Positions 35,171-45,810 of a DNA stretch of 64,000 nt are shown one piece after another. How positions within the stretch are numbered: the first letter of the stretch is position 1; every line of letters starts with the position of its first letter. The position numbers and the translations under genes are program-made. Source of the DNA: Billgrantia gudaonensis. Its GTDB lineage: Bacteria; Pseudomonadota; Gammaproteobacteria; Pseudomonadales; Halomonadaceae. The notes below the pieces were generated by a model. That model did no database searches. It saw nothing but the letters and a program-made list of their open reading frames with translations, and was not told where the DNA came from. The DNA lies in contig NZ_FNES01000002.1 of NCBI RefSeq assembly GCF_900100195.1, positions 1-64,000 on the forward strand. Reading direction: 5' to 3'.

Positions 35171-36517
35171 TCACCCCACCAGCGAGTTGACGAACACCGC
35201 GATCACTCCCAGCGGGGCTATGTAGCGCGCCACCACGACCCACAGCGACTCGGCGCCGCCGGAGAGCCTCAGTTCTTGCGCCACGCCCTGGCGATCCAGG
35301 CACCAGGCGGCGAACACCACGGCACCCAGGCCAGTCAACGGCAGTAGAATCTTGCTGGTCAGATTGTCCAGCAGATCGAAGATATTGAAGCCCAGGATCA
35401 GGAAGTCGCCCAGCAGGTTGAACGACAGCAGTGCCAGGATCCCCAGCAGCCACACGCCGATACCGCAGGTCGCCGTTGCCGCGACGCGTGACAGCGAGGT
35501 GCGCTCCTCCATGAACTCCACCGCCGGCTCGAGCAGCGAGATGGCCGAAGTGAGCGCAGCGAAGGTCAGCAGCAGAAAGAACATCAGGCCGAGAATGGTA
35601 CCGCCGGCCATGTTGCCGAAAGCCAGCGGCAGGGTGACGAAGATCAGGCCGGGGCCGGAATCCAGATCCAGGCCGTTGGCGAAGACGATCGGGAAGATGG
35701 CCAGTCCCGCCAGCACGGCGATTACCGTATCCAGAAGGATCACCGTGCGTGCCGTGCTCAGCAGGTTGACGTCCTCGCCGAGGTAAGAACCGTAGGCCAT
35801 CATGATGCCCATCCCCAGCGACAGGGTGAAGAAGGCCTGTCCCATCGCTGCCAGCACCACCTCACCGTTCACGGCGCCCCAATCCGGACTGAACATGAAT
35901 GCCAGGGCCTCGCCGAAATGGCCGGTGGTGATGCCGTAGCCAACCAGAACCAGCATCAGTATCACGAGCGCCGGCATCAGGGTACGTACGGCTCCCTCGA
36001 GGCCGTTGGTCACGCCACGCGCCACGATGCCGATCACCAGCACCATGAAGGCGGTATGCCACAGCAGCAGCAGGCCGGGGCTGCCCAGCATGCCGGTGAA
36101 GACGGCGCCGATGCCATCGGCATCCTTGCCGCTGAAGTTACCGGTGACCGAGCCCAGCGTGTAGTAGAGCGACCAGCCGCCGATCACGCTGTAGAAGGAG
36201 AGAATCAGGAAACCGCCCAGCACGCCGCTGATCCCCACCGCCACCCAGGCCGGGAAATGTCCGCCCCGCTTGGCGAGATCCGCCATGGCATTGATGGGAT
36301 TCTCCTGTCCGCGACGACCGATCAGCCACTCCGCGATCAGGATCGGCAGACCGATCAGGCCGATGCACACCAGGTAGACGAGCACGAAAGCGGCGCCGCC
36401 GCTCTCGCCTACCATGTAGGGAAATTTCCAGATGTTGCCCAGACCGACCGCCGAACCGGCGGCGGCGAGCACGAAGGTCATCTTCGATGACCACTGCGCA
36501 TGAGCGAGCTTCGACAT
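35171..36517 (-). CDS. Sodium-dependent NSS-family symporter
   Basis: The 448-residue membrane protein has about 11-12 hydrophobic segments. The first contains the family signature AAAGSAVGLGNIWKFPYMVGESGG, which carries Na+ and substrate ligands in LeuT-type proteins. Prokaryotic NSS carriers take up amino acids or related compounds with Na+, a natural choice for a halophile. The substrate cannot be predicted. It stands alone, convergent with the small gene at 34898. Confidence 0.9.
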   Translation of the reverse strand: MSKLAHAQWSSKMTFVLAAAGSAVGLGNIWKFPYMVGESGGAAFVLVYLVCIGLIGLPILIAEWLIGRRGQENPINAMADLAKRGGHFPAWVAVGISGVLGGFLILSFYSVIGGWSLYYTLGSVTGNFSGKDADGIGAVFTGMLGSPGLLLLWHTAFMVLVIGIVARGVTNGLEGAVRTLMPALVILMLVLVGYGITTGHFGEALAFMFSPDWGAVNGEVVLAAMGQAFFTLSLGMGIMMAYGSYLGEDVNLLSTARTVILLDTVIAVLAGLAIFPIVFANGLDLDSGPGLIFVTLPLAFGNMAGGTILGLMFFLLLTFAALTSAISLLEPAVEFMEERTSLSRVAATATCGIGVWLLGILALLSFNLLGDFLILGFNIFDLLDNLTSKILLPLTGLGAVVFAAWCLDRQGVAQELRLSGGAESLWVVVARYIAPLGVIAVFVNSLVG

Positions 36518-36773
36518 GTATCACCTGTTGTTGTGGATATGGTCGTTGATGTGCCTCGAGGCGATGATTACAGCAAGATTCGATGGAATATCGCCCGAAT
36601 AGCGGCAAATCTATCCGATCATACGCTCGATGGCCAGGCGCCGGATCGGGGCATTCCACCAAAAGGGGATCCCCCGATTCGGGATCGAGGAAAACCGAGG
36701 GTCTGTCGGGTTTGGCCGATCGTGATGTGGCGTTCGGATTTCGCAGTAGATCCGTGTCAAGTCCGACAGTCTC

Positions 36774-37640
36774 CTAGAAAAGAGGAGTCTGTTTTTCGCC
36801 GGCGAAGTCCGCCAGCGCCGGCAGGTCGAGAGCGCTGGCCAGTTGAGAGTACAGGGTTCTGGCGAGCTGGGGGGCCTGACGGTTATCCGGCGTGTGCACA
36901 AAGAGAAAAGGGGTTTTCCCCTGTTTTATCCACAGGCCGAGCTGGTCGACCCAGGGCTGAAACCGCGCCAGATTGGTTGCCTCTTCACAATGCCCGATGA
37001 AGCGCACCACCGGTTCACTTGCCGTGGAAAGCACGTGTAATGGGCATTTTGGCTTCTCTTGCCGGGCCTTGGCCAACCCTGAACGATCATCATGCGGTGG
37101 AGCGAAGAGAGGGCGAACGTCAAGCATCACGCGGTTGACACCCTGAGTTATCAACAATCGGTTGAATGCCCGTTCTGCCATCCCCTTGTGGAAAAAATCC
37201 CGGTGACGTCCCTCCACGGCGCACGGAATTGCCGCAGGCCAGCGGGAGAGCAGCGTTTCCAGCTGCGGTAGTTCGTCGACGCCGAAATCCCTCGGTAGCT
37301 GCACCATCACCGGGCCCAATCGATCGTGCAGAGGTGCGAGCGCCTCCAGGAAGGCGTCGACCTCGCTACGGACACCGACCAGGCGCCGCTCGTGGGTCAG
37401 CCGCGCCGGCAACTTGAAGCAGAAACGAAAATGCGGCGGCGTCTGGCGGGCCCAGGCGGCGACGGTCTCCTCTCGGGGAGCACCGCTGTAGAAGGTGGTG
37501 TTGCCCTCCACGGCGGAAAACGTCCGAGCGTACTCCTCGAGGCCGCCGCCGTGGGGCGGATAGAGCGTGCCTCGCCAGTCGGCGTTGGCCCACATGGGCA
37601 GCCCCAGACGAAGACACGCTCGAGGCTGGCAGGTGGCCAC
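36774..37640 (-). CDS. DUF72 family protein (YecE-like)
   Basis: The 288-residue protein shows the TIM-barrel DUF72 pattern: RLGLPMWANADWRGTLYPP near the N-terminus, VEGNTTFYSG, FRFCFKLPARLTHERRL and the C-terminal LFVHTPDNRQAPQLA. Members are common next to DNA-repair or iron-sulfur genes but their function is unknown. It ends 3 bases before glmS (stop 37644) on the same strand and may be cotranscribed with glmUS. The stretch 36518-36773 upstream of the NSS gene has no gene. Confidence 0.85.
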   Translation of the reverse strand: MATCQPRACLRLGLPMWANADWRGTLYPPHGGGLEEYARTFSAVEGNTTFYSGAPREETVAAWARQTPPHFRFCFKLPARLTHERRLVGVRSEVDAFLEALAPLHDRLGPVMVQLPRDFGVDELPQLETLLSRWPAAIPCAVEGRHRDFFHKGMAERAFNRLLITQGVNRVMLDVRPLFAPPHDDRSGLAKARQEKPKCPLHVLSTASEPVVRFIGHCEEATNLARFQPWVDQLGLWIKQGKTPFLFVHTPDNRQAPQLARTLYSQLASALDLPALADFAGEKQTPLF

Positions 37641-37643
37641 GCG

Positions 37644-39479
37644 TCACTCCACGGTAACGGATTTGGCCAGGTTGCGCGGCTGGTCGACATCGGTGCCCTT
37701 GAGCACCGCCACGTGATAGCTGAGCAGCTGCAGCGGCAGGGTATAAAGCAGTGGCGCCAGCGCCTCGTGCACGTGAGGCAGATGGAGCACGCGAATGCCC
37801 GGTTCCTCGGCCAGGCTCACCTGCTCATCGGCGAACACGTACAGCTCACCGCCACGCGCCCGCACTTCTTGGAGGTTCGACTTGAGCTTGTCGAGCAGCT
37901 CATCGTTGGGTGCCACGGCGATCACCGGCATCTCGCTGTCGACCAGCGCCAGAGGACCATGCTTGAGCTCGCCCGCCGGGTATGCCTCGGCATGAATGTA
38001 GGAGATCTCCTTGAGTTTCAGCGCCCCTTCCAGGGCGATCGGGAAGTGCGCACCGCGTCCCAGGAACAGCGCATGGTGCTTTTCGGCAAAGCCCGTCGAC
38101 AGCGCCTCGATCCCCTCGTCCAGCGCCAGTACCCGTTCCACCAGCCGAGGCAAGCCACGCAGGGCGTTGACCAGTTCGCTCTGGATCGCCTCGTCCAACC
38201 CATGACTGCGGCCCAACGCCAGGGTCAGCAGCATCAAGGCCGCCAGTTGGGTGGTGAACGCCTTGGTGGAGGCCACGCCGATCTCGGGGCCGGCCTGGGT
38301 CATCAATGTCAGGTCGGATTCTCGCACCAGGGAACTGCCCGGCACGTTGCAGATCGCCAGGCTAGCGAGATAGCCCTTCTCGCGGGCGAAGCGCAGCGCT
38401 GCCAGGGTATCGGCGGTTTCGCCGGATTGGGAAAGCGTCACGAACAGGGTGCCCTCGGGTACCACCACCTGGCGATAGCGGTACTCGGAGGCGACCTCCA
38501 CCTGCACCGGCACGCCGGCATAGCGCTCCAGCCAGTAACGGGCGACCAGACCGGCATGATAGCTGGTGCCGCAGGCGACGATATGGATCTGCTGGACGCG
38601 CTCGAACAGCGCCCGCGCCTCGGGCCCGAAACTCTCGACCAGCACGGCGCTATCGCCCAGACGCCCTTCCAGGGCAGCAGCGATCACCGCGGGTTGCTCG
38701 TGAATCTCCTTGAGCATGAAGTGGCGATACTCACCCTTGCTGGCGGCACCGTCGCCATGTTCGAAAGTATCCACCTCGCGTTCGACCGTGCGACCGCTCG
38801 TATCGTAGACGTCGATGCGGCCACCGTCGGCCAGGCGCACCAGATCGCCCTCCTGCAGATAGATGAAGCGGTCGGTGACTTGCAGCAGCGCCAGCGGATC
38901 GGAACCGATGAAGGCCTCGTCGATGCCGACCCCGACGACCAGCGGGCTGCCCTGGCGGGCGCCGATCACCACGTCCGGCTCGTCGGCATGCACCACGGCC
39001 AGTGCATAGGCGCCCTCGAGGCGAGCCAGGCTGCTCTGCACCGCGCTCAGCAGGTCCTGACTGTGGCGATAATCGCGATCGATCAGGTGGGCCACCACCT
39101 CGGTATCGGTCTGCGAGGTGAAGCGATACCCCGCTGCGACGAGTTCTTCGCGCAGCACCTCGTGATTCTCGATGATGCCGTTGTGCACCACGGCGAGCCG
39201 CTCACCCGACAGGTGCGGATGGGCGTTATCCTCGGTGGGCCGGCCATGGGTCGCCCAGCGCGTGTGCGCAATGCCGCAGTGCCCCGTCATGGGTTCGGCC
39301 GCGAGGCACGCTTCCAGAGCCGCCACCTTGCCCACCGCGCGGCTGCGCTGCAGTCGCCCGTCGCCGGACAGCACCGCCATGCCGGCCGAATCGTAGCCAC
39401 GATACTCCAACCGCTTGAGCCCCTCGAGCAGAATGCCTTCCACGTTGCGCTGGGCCACGGCCCCGACGATGCCACACAT
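37644..39479 (-). CDS. glmS: Glucosamine-6-phosphate synthase
   Basis: The 611-residue enzyme makes glucosamine-6-phosphate from fructose-6-phosphate and glutamine. The mature nucleophile is Cys2 (MCGIVGAV). The N-terminal glutaminase domain (1 to about 240) is followed by two SIS isomerase domains ([16 protein letters not shown] at about 350; [14 protein letters not shown] near 490). It ends KSVTVE, as in other GlmS enzymes. It follows glmU by 10 bases in the same transcript. No glmS ribozyme is seen, as expected outside Gram-positive bacteria. Confidence 0.97.
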   Translation of the reverse strand: MCGIVGAVAQRNVEGILLEGLKRLEYRGYDSAGMAVLSGDGRLQRSRAVGKVAALEACLAAEPMTGHCGIAHTRWATHGRPTEDNAHPHLSGERLAVVHNGIIENHEVLREELVAAGYRFTSQTDTEVVAHLIDRDYRHSQDLLSAVQSSLARLEGAYALAVVHADEPDVVIGARQGSPLVVGVGIDEAFIGSDPLALLQVTDRFIYLQEGDLVRLADGGRIDVYDTSGRTVEREVDTFEHGDGAASKGEYRHFMLKEIHEQPAVIAAALEGRLGDSAVLVESFGPEARALFERVQQIHIVACGTSYHAGLVARYWLERYAGVPVQVEVASEYRYRQVVVPEGTLFVTLSQSGETADTLAALRFAREKGYLASLAICNVPGSSLVRESDLTLMTQAGPEIGVASTKAFTTQLAALMLLTLALGRSHGLDEAIQSELVNALRGLPRLVERVLALDEGIEALSTGFAEKHHALFLGRGAHFPIALEGALKLKEISYIHAEAYPAGELKHGPLALVDSEMPVIAVAPNDELLDKLKSNLQEVRARGGELYVFADEQVSLAEEPGIRVLHLPHVHEALAPLLYTLPLQLLSYHVAVLKGTDVDQPRNLAKSVTVE

Positions 39480-39489
39480 GGTGCCTCTC

Positions 39490-40857
39490 CTATTGCTGTT
39501 TGGCGTTGCTGGGTCGCGGCCAGTCGGCCTTGCTCACCTGGCGTGCCCGCGAGACGGCCAGGGCATTGTCCGCGACGTCCTTGCTGATCGTCGACCCGGC
39601 GCCCACGGTGGCTCCATGACCGATGCTGACCGGCGCCACCAGGGCGGTATTGGAACCGATGAAGGCATCGTCGCCGATCTCGGTACGGTGCTTGTGGGCA
39701 CCGTCGTAGTTGCAGGTGATGGTGCCGGCGCCCACGTTGACCCCGCGTCCCAGGCGGGCGTCGCCCACGTAGCTCAGATGATTGATCTTGCTGCCCTCGC
39801 CCACCTCGACGTTCTTGGTTTCGACGAAGTTGCCCACCTTGGCCCCCACCGCCAGGCGCGACCCGGGCCGCAGCCGGGCGAAGGGGCCAATGCGGCCATG
39901 ACCGGCAATCACTGCTCCTTCGATGACGCTGTGCGGCTCGATCAGCGTCTCGGCACCGATGTGGCTATCCCGGATCACGCAGTGGGCGCCGATGCGCACC
40001 CCCTCGCCGAGTTCCACTTCGCCCTCGAAGATACAGCCCACGTCGATCTCCACGTCGTGGCCACAGCGCAGTTGCCCGCGCACATCGAGCCGTGCGGGAT
40101 CGGCCAGCGCCACCCCTTCGCGCATCAGCTCCTCGGCGAGCCGAGCCTGGTGGGCCCGTTCGAGGCGCGCCATCTGCAGCCGATCGTTGACGCCCTCCAC
40201 CTCCAGCGCCTCGCTGGGCTGGGCGGTAGCGATGCGTACACCTTCGGCCGCGGCCATGGCGATGATGTCGGTGAGGTAGTACTCGCCCTGGGCATTGTCG
40301 GCGGAGAGTCGCGGCAGCCAGCGACGCAGCTGGGCAGCGGTCATGGCCATGATGCCGGTATTGCACTCGTGCACGGCGCGTTCGCGTTCGCTGGCGTCCT
40401 TGTGCTCGACGATGGCCACCGCTTCACCGTCGGCGTTGCGCAGCACGCGTCCATACCCCGTCGGGTCATCCAGCGTCACGGTCAACAGCGCCAGGCGCGA
40501 GTCGCTGACCTCGGCGAGCAACGTCGCCAGGGTATCGCGGCGAATCAACGGCACATCGCCATACAGCACCAACACCTTGCCCTGCCCCAGCGCCTCCAGC
40601 GTCTGGGCCACGGCATGCCCGGTACCCTTCTGTTCGGCCTGCAGCGCGAAGTGCACGGGCGTGTCAGACAACGCCTCGCGCACGGCCTCGGCGCCATGAC
40701 CCACCACCACGTGCAGCCGATCGGCTGCCAGTTGGCCTGCGGTATCGAGCACATGGCGCACCATCGGCTTGCCCGCCAGGCGATGCAGCACCTTGGGCCG
40801 GCTGGAGCGCATGCGCGTGCCCTGTCCAGCCGCCAGAATCACCACGTCAAGGCTCAT
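39490..40857 (-). CDS. glmU: Bifunctional GlmU (acetyltransferase/uridylyltransferase)
   Basis: The 455-residue enzyme makes UDP-GlcNAc from glucosamine-1-phosphate. The N-terminal pyrophosphorylase motif [12 protein letters not shown] (residues 8-19) is followed from about 250 by a left-handed beta-helix with hexapeptide repeats ([16 protein letters not shown] near the end). The ATG at 40855-40857 has an AAGGAG ribosome site; 13 extra residues upstream are rejected. It precedes glmS, so the UDP-GlcNAc supply genes form one operon. Confidence 0.97.
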   Translation of the reverse strand: MSLDVVILAAGQGTRMRSSRPKVLHRLAGKPMVRHVLDTAGQLAADRLHVVVGHGAEAVREALSDTPVHFALQAEQKGTGHAVAQTLEALGQGKVLVLYGDVPLIRRDTLATLLAEVSDSRLALLTVTLDDPTGYGRVLRNADGEAVAIVEHKDASERERAVHECNTGIMAMTAAQLRRWLPRLSADNAQGEYYLTDIIAMAAAEGVRIATAQPSEALEVEGVNDRLQMARLERAHQARLAEELMREGVALADPARLDVRGQLRCGHDVEIDVGCIFEGEVELGEGVRIGAHCVIRDSHIGAETLIEPHSVIEGAVIAGHGRIGPFARLRPGSRLAVGAKVGNFVETKNVEVGEGSKINHLSYVGDARLGRGVNVGAGTITCNYDGAHKHRTEIGDDAFIGSNTALVAPVSIGHGATVGAGSTISKDVADNALAVSRARQVSKADWPRPSNAKQQ

Positions 40858-40920
40858 CGGGACTCCTTGTCGGTTCATTGATCGGATCGCGTTCATCGGC
40901 TGTCAGTTTACACCCGCGGA

Positions 40921-41991
40921 TCAACGTCGCACCTCCACACCCAGTTCCTCGACCCGTTCCTCGCCGAACGTCTCGACGAAGGCCGGGCTCACCCAGCTCT
41001 CCCAAGCGTCGCCACGGCGCACCAGCATCAGTACCGCCAGCGCTTCCCGGCGTGCCAGCGCCATGCCTTCCTCTTCGCCGAGCACGCTCAATGCGGTCGC
41101 CCAGGCATCCGCCCAGGCGTTGGAGGGATGCGCCACGGTGACGGAAGCCAGGCCATGGGTGATCGGTCGACCACTGCGTGGATCGAGGGTATGCGAGTAG
41201 CGTTGCCCATTCTCCTCGAAGAAATTGCGGTAGTCGCCAGAAGTGGCCACCGAGATATCGTGCAGGGGAACGACATGGGTGGCCTCCTGGCGATCGTCGA
41301 GGGGCGCCTCGATGCCGATGCGCCAGGGTTCGGCCTCGCCGTCGCGCCATCCGGCCACCTTCAGATCGCCGCCCAGATTGACCAGGTAGTGCTCGATGCC
41401 CTCGCTGGCCAGATACTCCGCCACCCGGTCGGTCGCGTAGCCCTTGGCGACCGCGGAGAGATCGACGAAGACGTCGCGCACTCGCCTGGCACGCTGACGT
41501 TCGGGCTCGACTTCCAGGCTGTCGGGCCCGATCTCGGCCAGGCGTTCGCGCAATGTCGTCTCGTCCGGCACTTCGCGGGGACGCGCCTCGGGCCCGAAGC
41601 TCCACAGGTTGACCAGCCCACCGACGGTGACGTCGAAGGCGCCGTCGCTGGCCTCGGCCACTGCCTCGCTGATGGCGAGCACCTCGATCAGTTCGTCGGT
41701 CAGGGGCTGCCATTCACCGACCGGAGCCGAGTTGAAGTCGGACAGCTCGGAGTCGTCGCGATAGGTGGACATGCTGGCATCGACGTCTTCCAGTACCGAC
41801 TCGATGCCCTCTTCCAGGTCCCGTACTTCTCCCACCGTCAGTGAATCGACCATGGTCACCTGATAGAAGGTTCCGAAGATGGCGCCCTCCAGGCGCACCG
41901 GCGACTCCAGCGGCCGATCGCTTTCCGAGCAGCTGACCAGCAGTGCCGCCAGGATCAGCGGGCCAAACCAGGAACGTAGCGACGACATCAT
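40921..41991 (-). CDS. apbE: FAD:protein FMN transferase, lipoprotein
   Basis: The 356-residue protein has a lipoprotein signal peptide with lipobox LLVSC (cysteine about residue 20), so it sits on the membrane facing the periplasm. The catalytic domain carries DVDASMSTYRDDSELSDFN, GAFDVTVGGLVN and DLSAVAKGYATDRVAEYL, typical of ApbE. ApbE attaches FMN to threonine residues of NqrB/NqrC/RnfG-type proteins. The ATG at 41989-41991 has GAGGAG upstream. Such a flavinyl transferase fits a marine/halophilic Na+-NQR user; nqr is not in the window. Confidence 0.92.
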   Translation of the reverse strand: MMSSLRSWFGPLILAALLVSCSESDRPLESPVRLEGAIFGTFYQVTMVDSLTVGEVRDLEEGIESVLEDVDASMSTYRDDSELSDFNSAPVGEWQPLTDELIEVLAISEAVAEASDGAFDVTVGGLVNLWSFGPEARPREVPDETTLRERLAEIGPDSLEVEPERQRARRVRDVFVDLSAVAKGYATDRVAEYLASEGIEHYLVNLGGDLKVAGWRDGEAEPWRIGIEAPLDDRQEATHVVPLHDISVATSGDYRNFFEENGQRYSHTLDPRSGRPITHGLASVTVAHPSNAWADAWATALSVLGEEEGMALARREALAVLMLVRRGDAWESWVSPAFVETFGEERVEELGVEVRR

Positions 41992-42014
41992 GCAAACTCC
42001 TCGTGACGGATGCT

Positions 42015-42815
42015 TCACGGCCAGAACGCCCACAGCAGCCAACCGCCGAGTACCAGACGATAGATCACGAAGGGCTGCATGCCGAGACGACGGATGAAGG
42101 CCAGGAAATAGTGAATGCACAGGTAGGCACTGACGCCGGAGAGCAGCGTGCCGAGACTCAACGCCACCCAGTCGATGCGTTGTGGCTGCTGAATCAGGCC
42201 TGCGGCTTCCAGGCCGCCGGCCAGCACGATCACCGGGATCGAGAGCAGGAAGGAGAAGCGCGCCGCCGCCTCACGGCTCAGCCCCAGCAGCAGCGCTGCG
42301 GTAATGGTGATGCCCGAGCGCGAGGTGCCGGGTATCAACGCCAGCGCCTGGGCGAAGCCGATGAACAGGGCGTCGCGCAGCGAAAGCTGATATTCGCTGC
42401 GTTCGCCGCGCTGTCCCCAATCCGCATAGGCCAGCAGTAACCCGAATCCGATCAGCGCGGCAGCGATCAGCAGCGGGGAGCGCATGCCCAGAGCGATGGC
42501 ATCCCGAAACAGCAGGCCGAAAATGCACACCGGCACGGTGGCTAGAGCCACCCACCAGGCCAGCCGGGCATCCCGATCGACCCCCGCGCCGGAAAGCGAA
42601 GCCAGCCAGGCACGGGCCATGCGGGCGAGCTCCTGACGGAAGTAAGCCACCACCGCGGACAGGCTGCCGAGATGCAGGGCCACGTCGAAGGCCAGACCCT
42701 GATCTCCCCAGCCGGTGAGCTCGGGCACCAGAATCAGGTGGGCGGAACTGGAGATCGGTAGGAACTCGGTCAGCCCCTGAAAGACAGCGAGAATGAGGAC
42801 CTGTAGCCAATCCAT
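42015..42815 (-). CDS. uppP: Undecaprenyl-diphosphatase UppP (BacA)
   Basis: The 266-residue integral membrane protein has the family motifs GLTEFLPISSSAHLIL (residues about 14-29) and PGTSRSGITI (about 170), which hold the catalytic glutamate, serine and arginine. It recycles undecaprenyl pyrophosphate to the monophosphate carrier for peptidoglycan and O-antigen. The ATG at 42813-42815 gives the typical N-terminus MDWLQVLILAVFQGLTEF. It ends 23 bases before apbE starts and may be cotranscribed with it. The 207 bases to the divergent CDF gene contain no gene. Confidence 0.95.
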   Translation of the reverse strand: MDWLQVLILAVFQGLTEFLPISSSAHLILVPELTGWGDQGLAFDVALHLGSLSAVVAYFRQELARMARAWLASLSGAGVDRDARLAWWVALATVPVCIFGLLFRDAIALGMRSPLLIAAALIGFGLLLAYADWGQRGERSEYQLSLRDALFIGFAQALALIPGTSRSGITITAALLLGLSREAAARFSFLLSIPVIVLAGGLEAAGLIQQPQRIDWVALSLGTLLSGVSAYLCIHYFLAFIRRLGMQPFVIYRLVLGGWLLWAFWP

Positions 42816-43022
42816 GGGGCACTTCCCTAACCAGTGAGCGCCGAAGCGAGCGCAGACCCTTGTGACGCGCAGAGGATACACGTCCGACGCCCGGCTGTCC
42901 GCCATGCAGCGCGGCAGAGCCTATTCCTCTTCAATTCAGCCAGCGGTAATGCGAGAATTCCGACCGAATGAGTCCACATTGTCCGCCCCCATCTTCCAGG
43001 GCGTGACCCATCGGTAGCGACC

Positions 43023-44231
43023 ATGAGTGCAAGCGATCACTCCTTGACCGACCATCACGAGCAGATTCGTGATGCCAAGCGCGTCACCCTCATCGGCGCC
43101 TGGATCGATGGCACCCTGGGGTTGGCCAAGGTCGTCGTCGGCTTGATGGTCGGATCGGCGGCTCTGATCGCTGACGGCATTCACTCCTTCTCCGACCTGG
43201 TCACCGACGGTTTCGTGCTCGCGGCCACCCACTACGGCCGCCAGGATCCGGACCAGGACCACCACTACGGCCACGGGCGGATCGAAACGCTGGCCACCCT
43301 GCTGCTGGGCAGCGTGCTGATCTTCGTAGCCGGCGCCATCGCCTGGTCGAGCCTGCAGCGCCTGCTGGCGGGCACCAGCATTCCCGCACCGGGCGTTTGG
43401 GCGATGCTGCTGGCCGTCGCGGCACTGCTCGCCAAGGAGTGGATCTTCCAATATACCCTGCGAGTGGCCAAACGGGTCAGCTCGCGACTGCTCGAGGCCA
43501 ATGCCTGGCACTCGCGTTCCGATGCGCTTTCCACGGCCGTGGTCCTGGTGGCCTTGATCGGCGCCCAGTTCGGCGCTGGCTGGCTCGACGCCATCGCCGC
43601 CGTGGTGGTGGGCCTGCTGGTGGGCAAGGTAGGCTGGGATCTGCTCTGGGAATCGGCCCGCGAGCTGGTCGACACCGCCCTGCCCGAGGACGCCCAGCAG
43701 CGCATGCACGAGGTGGCCTGCAGCGTGCCGGGCGTCGACAGCGTCCACGATTTACGCACCCGCCAGTCCGCCGGCTGGGTCATGGTCGACCTGCACATCG
43801 TCGTCGGCCCCAAGGTGAGCGTCTCCGAAGCCCATGAGATCGGCAACGAGGTGAGTCGTCGGCTGCGGCACGCCTTCCCCGCGCTGACCGACGTGATTTT
43901 CCACATCGACCCGGAGGACGATGCCGGCGAAGGCGACCCCAGCCGCTTCCCCGGCCTGCCGCTGCGCCCGGAAGTCGAGGCCGCACTGGACGAACGCTGG
44001 TACACGCATCCCGTCTGGCGCACCCTCACCGACCTTCAGCTGCATTACCTGAATGGAAAAGTTTCGGTTTCGCTCGTGGTGGGCGACGACATTCACCAGC
44101 CACCGCAATGCCTGGCCAGTCAGCTCAAAGCGTTGGCCAGTGACATCGAGTGGCTGGGCAACGTCGAGGTGCTGTTCGTCACCCGTGCCGCCAGCGATCC
44201 CATGACCGGTCGCTCATGGCATGCTAGGTGA
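43023..44231 (+). CDS. Cation diffusion facilitator (CDF) metal exporter
   Basis: The 402-residue protein has six membrane spans and a cytoplasmic C-terminal ferredoxin-like domain. Metal ligands are in TM2 (ADGIHSFSDLVTD) and in TM5 (ANAWHSRSDALS, the HxxxD pair). CDF proteins export Zn, Fe, Co, Mn or Cd. The TM2 site here is of the H-containing type, which argues against a Mn-only exporter, but the metal cannot be fixed by reading. A C-terminal extension after about 310 is unassigned. The last 8 bases overlap the end of the convergent mgtE. Confidence 0.9.
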   Translation: MSASDHSLTDHHEQIRDAKRVTLIGAWIDGTLGLAKVVVGLMVGSAALIADGIHSFSDLVTDGFVLAATHYGRQDPDQDHHYGHGRIETLATLLLGSVLIFVAGAIAWSSLQRLLAGTSIPAPGVWAMLLAVAALLAKEWIFQYTLRVAKRVSSRLLEANAWHSRSDALSTAVVLVALIGAQFGAGWLDAIAAVVVGLLVGKVGWDLLWESARELVDTALPEDAQQRMHEVACSVPGVDSVHDLRTRQSAGWVMVDLHIVVGPKVSVSEAHEIGNEVSRRLRHAFPALTDVIFHIDPEDDAGEGDPSRFPGLPLRPEVEAALDERWYTHPVWRTLTDLQLHYLNGKVSVSLVVGDDIHQPPQCLASQLKALASDIEWLGNVEVLFVTRAASDPMTGRSWHAR

Positions 44232-45591
44232 GCATGGCGGTCGCGATGCTGAAGTAGATCAACACACCCGAGGCGTCGACCAGCGTCGTCACCAGCGGCG
44301 CCGAGGCGGTGGCCGGATCCCAACCCACGCGGTCGAGCACGAAGGGCAGACACATGCCGATCAGGCTGCCGAACAGTACGATGGTCACCATGCTCAATGC
44401 CACGATCATCGCCACTGCCTCGCCGCCGCGCATGACGCCGATAGGCGCCACCGCCAGCGCCATGGTCAATCCCAGCGAGCCCGCCACCAGCAGTTCTCGC
44501 CCCAGTAGCTTGCCCCAGTCCTTGACCCCCACGTCGCCGGTGGCCATGCCGCGCACCATCAGCGTCGCCGCCTGGGCGCCGGCGTTGCCGCCACTGCCAA
44601 TCAACAGCGGTAGGAAGAACACCAAAGCGACCTGGGCGGCGATCGTCTCTTCGAAATAGGCGATGCCCGCCCCGGAAAAGAGGTTGGCGAAGACCAGCAG
44701 CACCAGCCAGGTCACCCGCTTGCGGTAGAGGCTCCACAACGGCACCCGGCTCACGCCATCCTCGAGCTGACCGATCGACATCCCCTTGTGGATGTCTTCC
44801 GTAGCCTCGGACTCGGCCACGTCCATGGCATCGTCGTGGGTGACGATGCCCACCAGACGCTGCTCGTGATCGACCACCGGCACCGCCAGCAAATCGTAGC
44901 GGGCGACCAGCCGCGCCACTTCTTCCTGGGCTTCGTCCACCGACACGCTGATCACGTCCTTGATCATCAACTCGTCGACCTGGGCGCCCGGGCGGGCCAC
45001 CATCAGCTGGCGCAGCGACAAGGTGCCGGCCAGGCGCCCGTCGCGGTCGACGATGTAGAGCTGATAGACCGTCTCGGCATCCGGCGCCGTCTGGCGCACC
45101 CGCATCATCGCCTGGGAGACCGTCATGCCACAGGGAATGGCCACGTAATCCGAGGTCATGATGGCCCCGGCGGTTCCCTCCTCGTAGCTGGCCAGGCGCT
45201 TGAGATCCTCGCGCTCCTGACGCGCCATGCGCCGCAGCAGGCTCTCGCGGCGATCCTCGTCGAGCAGGTTGAAGAGATCGGCGCGCTCGTCGGAGCCCAT
45301 CTCCTCGAGCACCTTGAGCAGCGTCTCGTCGGACATCGCCTCGGAAAGCGCCAGCTGTTCCTCGCCTGGGAGATAGCCGAGCACGTTGGCACGCCGCTCG
45401 ATGGGCAAGCAGTCGAGCAGGGCAAGCACGGTTTCCACGCCTTCATCCTCGGCGAGCAGGTCCTCAAGGATCTCGGCCAAGTCCGCGGCGCGCAGCTCGG
45501 GGAGCTGCTCATCGAGCGTATCGCGACGCCCTTCCTCCAAGGCGGACAGCAGTTCCTCCTTGTGTTCTTGCAGCGTTTCGCTCAAAGACAT
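44224..45591 (-). CDS. mgtE: Magnesium transporter MgtE
   Basis: The 455-residue Mg2+ channel has an N-terminal MgtE domain (ADLAEILEDLLAEDEGVETVLALL), two CBS domains (about 135-255) and five membrane helices. The pore region GSGGNAGAQAATLMVRGMA is typical. Mg binding in the cytoplasmic domains closes the channel. The ATG at 45589-45591 has GGAGGAAG upstream. No Mg riboswitch (M-box or ykkC-type) was seen in the leader. Confidence 0.95.
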   Translation of the reverse strand: MSLSETLQEHKEELLSALEEGRRDTLDEQLPELRAADLAEILEDLLAEDEGVETVLALLDCLPIERRANVLGYLPGEEQLALSEAMSDETLLKVLEEMGSDERADLFNLLDEDRRESLLRRMARQEREDLKRLASYEEGTAGAIMTSDYVAIPCGMTVSQAMMRVRQTAPDAETVYQLYIVDRDGRLAGTLSLRQLMVARPGAQVDELMIKDVISVSVDEAQEEVARLVARYDLLAVPVVDHEQRLVGIVTHDDAMDVAESEATEDIHKGMSIGQLEDGVSRVPLWSLYRKRVTWLVLLVFANLFSGAGIAYFEETIAAQVALVFFLPLLIGSGGNAGAQAATLMVRGMATGDVGVKDWGKLLGRELLVAGSLGLTMALAVAPIGVMRGGEAVAMIVALSMVTIVLFGSLIGMCLPFVLDRVGWDPATASAPLVTTLVDASGVLIYFSIATAMLT

Positions 45592-45692
45592 GGGCTTCCT
45601 CCTGCCGCCGCGGGGGGTGCACCGCATCCAGGCGGTAGCGAATGCCAAGCTCCGGGAACGTCCGGGCCAGTGCCGCCATCATAGCAGACGAG

Positions 45693-45723
45693 AAAACGCC
45701 CCCCGAACGGTGTTCGGAGGGCG
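45693..45723 (-). terminator. Intrinsic terminator of the atp operon
   Basis: On the minus strand CGCCCTCCGAAC pairs with GTTCGGGGGGCG around an ACC loop (one mismatch) and is followed by TTTTCT (read from 45696 leftward). It lies about 90 bases after the atpC stop, closing the ATP synthase operon. Confidence 0.8.
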
Positions 45724-45810
45724 CTGCGATAGACCGGCCACTTTCGCACGGCGGTCCGGCGCCAAGACTTTGTCCGACAAGTCGGCGCAAAGCCAGTTTG
45801 CGGACGACGC

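Noticed and set aside
39415..40881. Long plus-strand open frame opposite glmU
   Set aside because: It is antisense to glmU with a His/Gly/Ala-rich composition and no recognisable domain, as expected of high-GC antisense frames.
45592..45690. Magnesium-sensing riboswitch before mgtE
   Set aside because: The leader is short and shows no conserved M-box-like helices.
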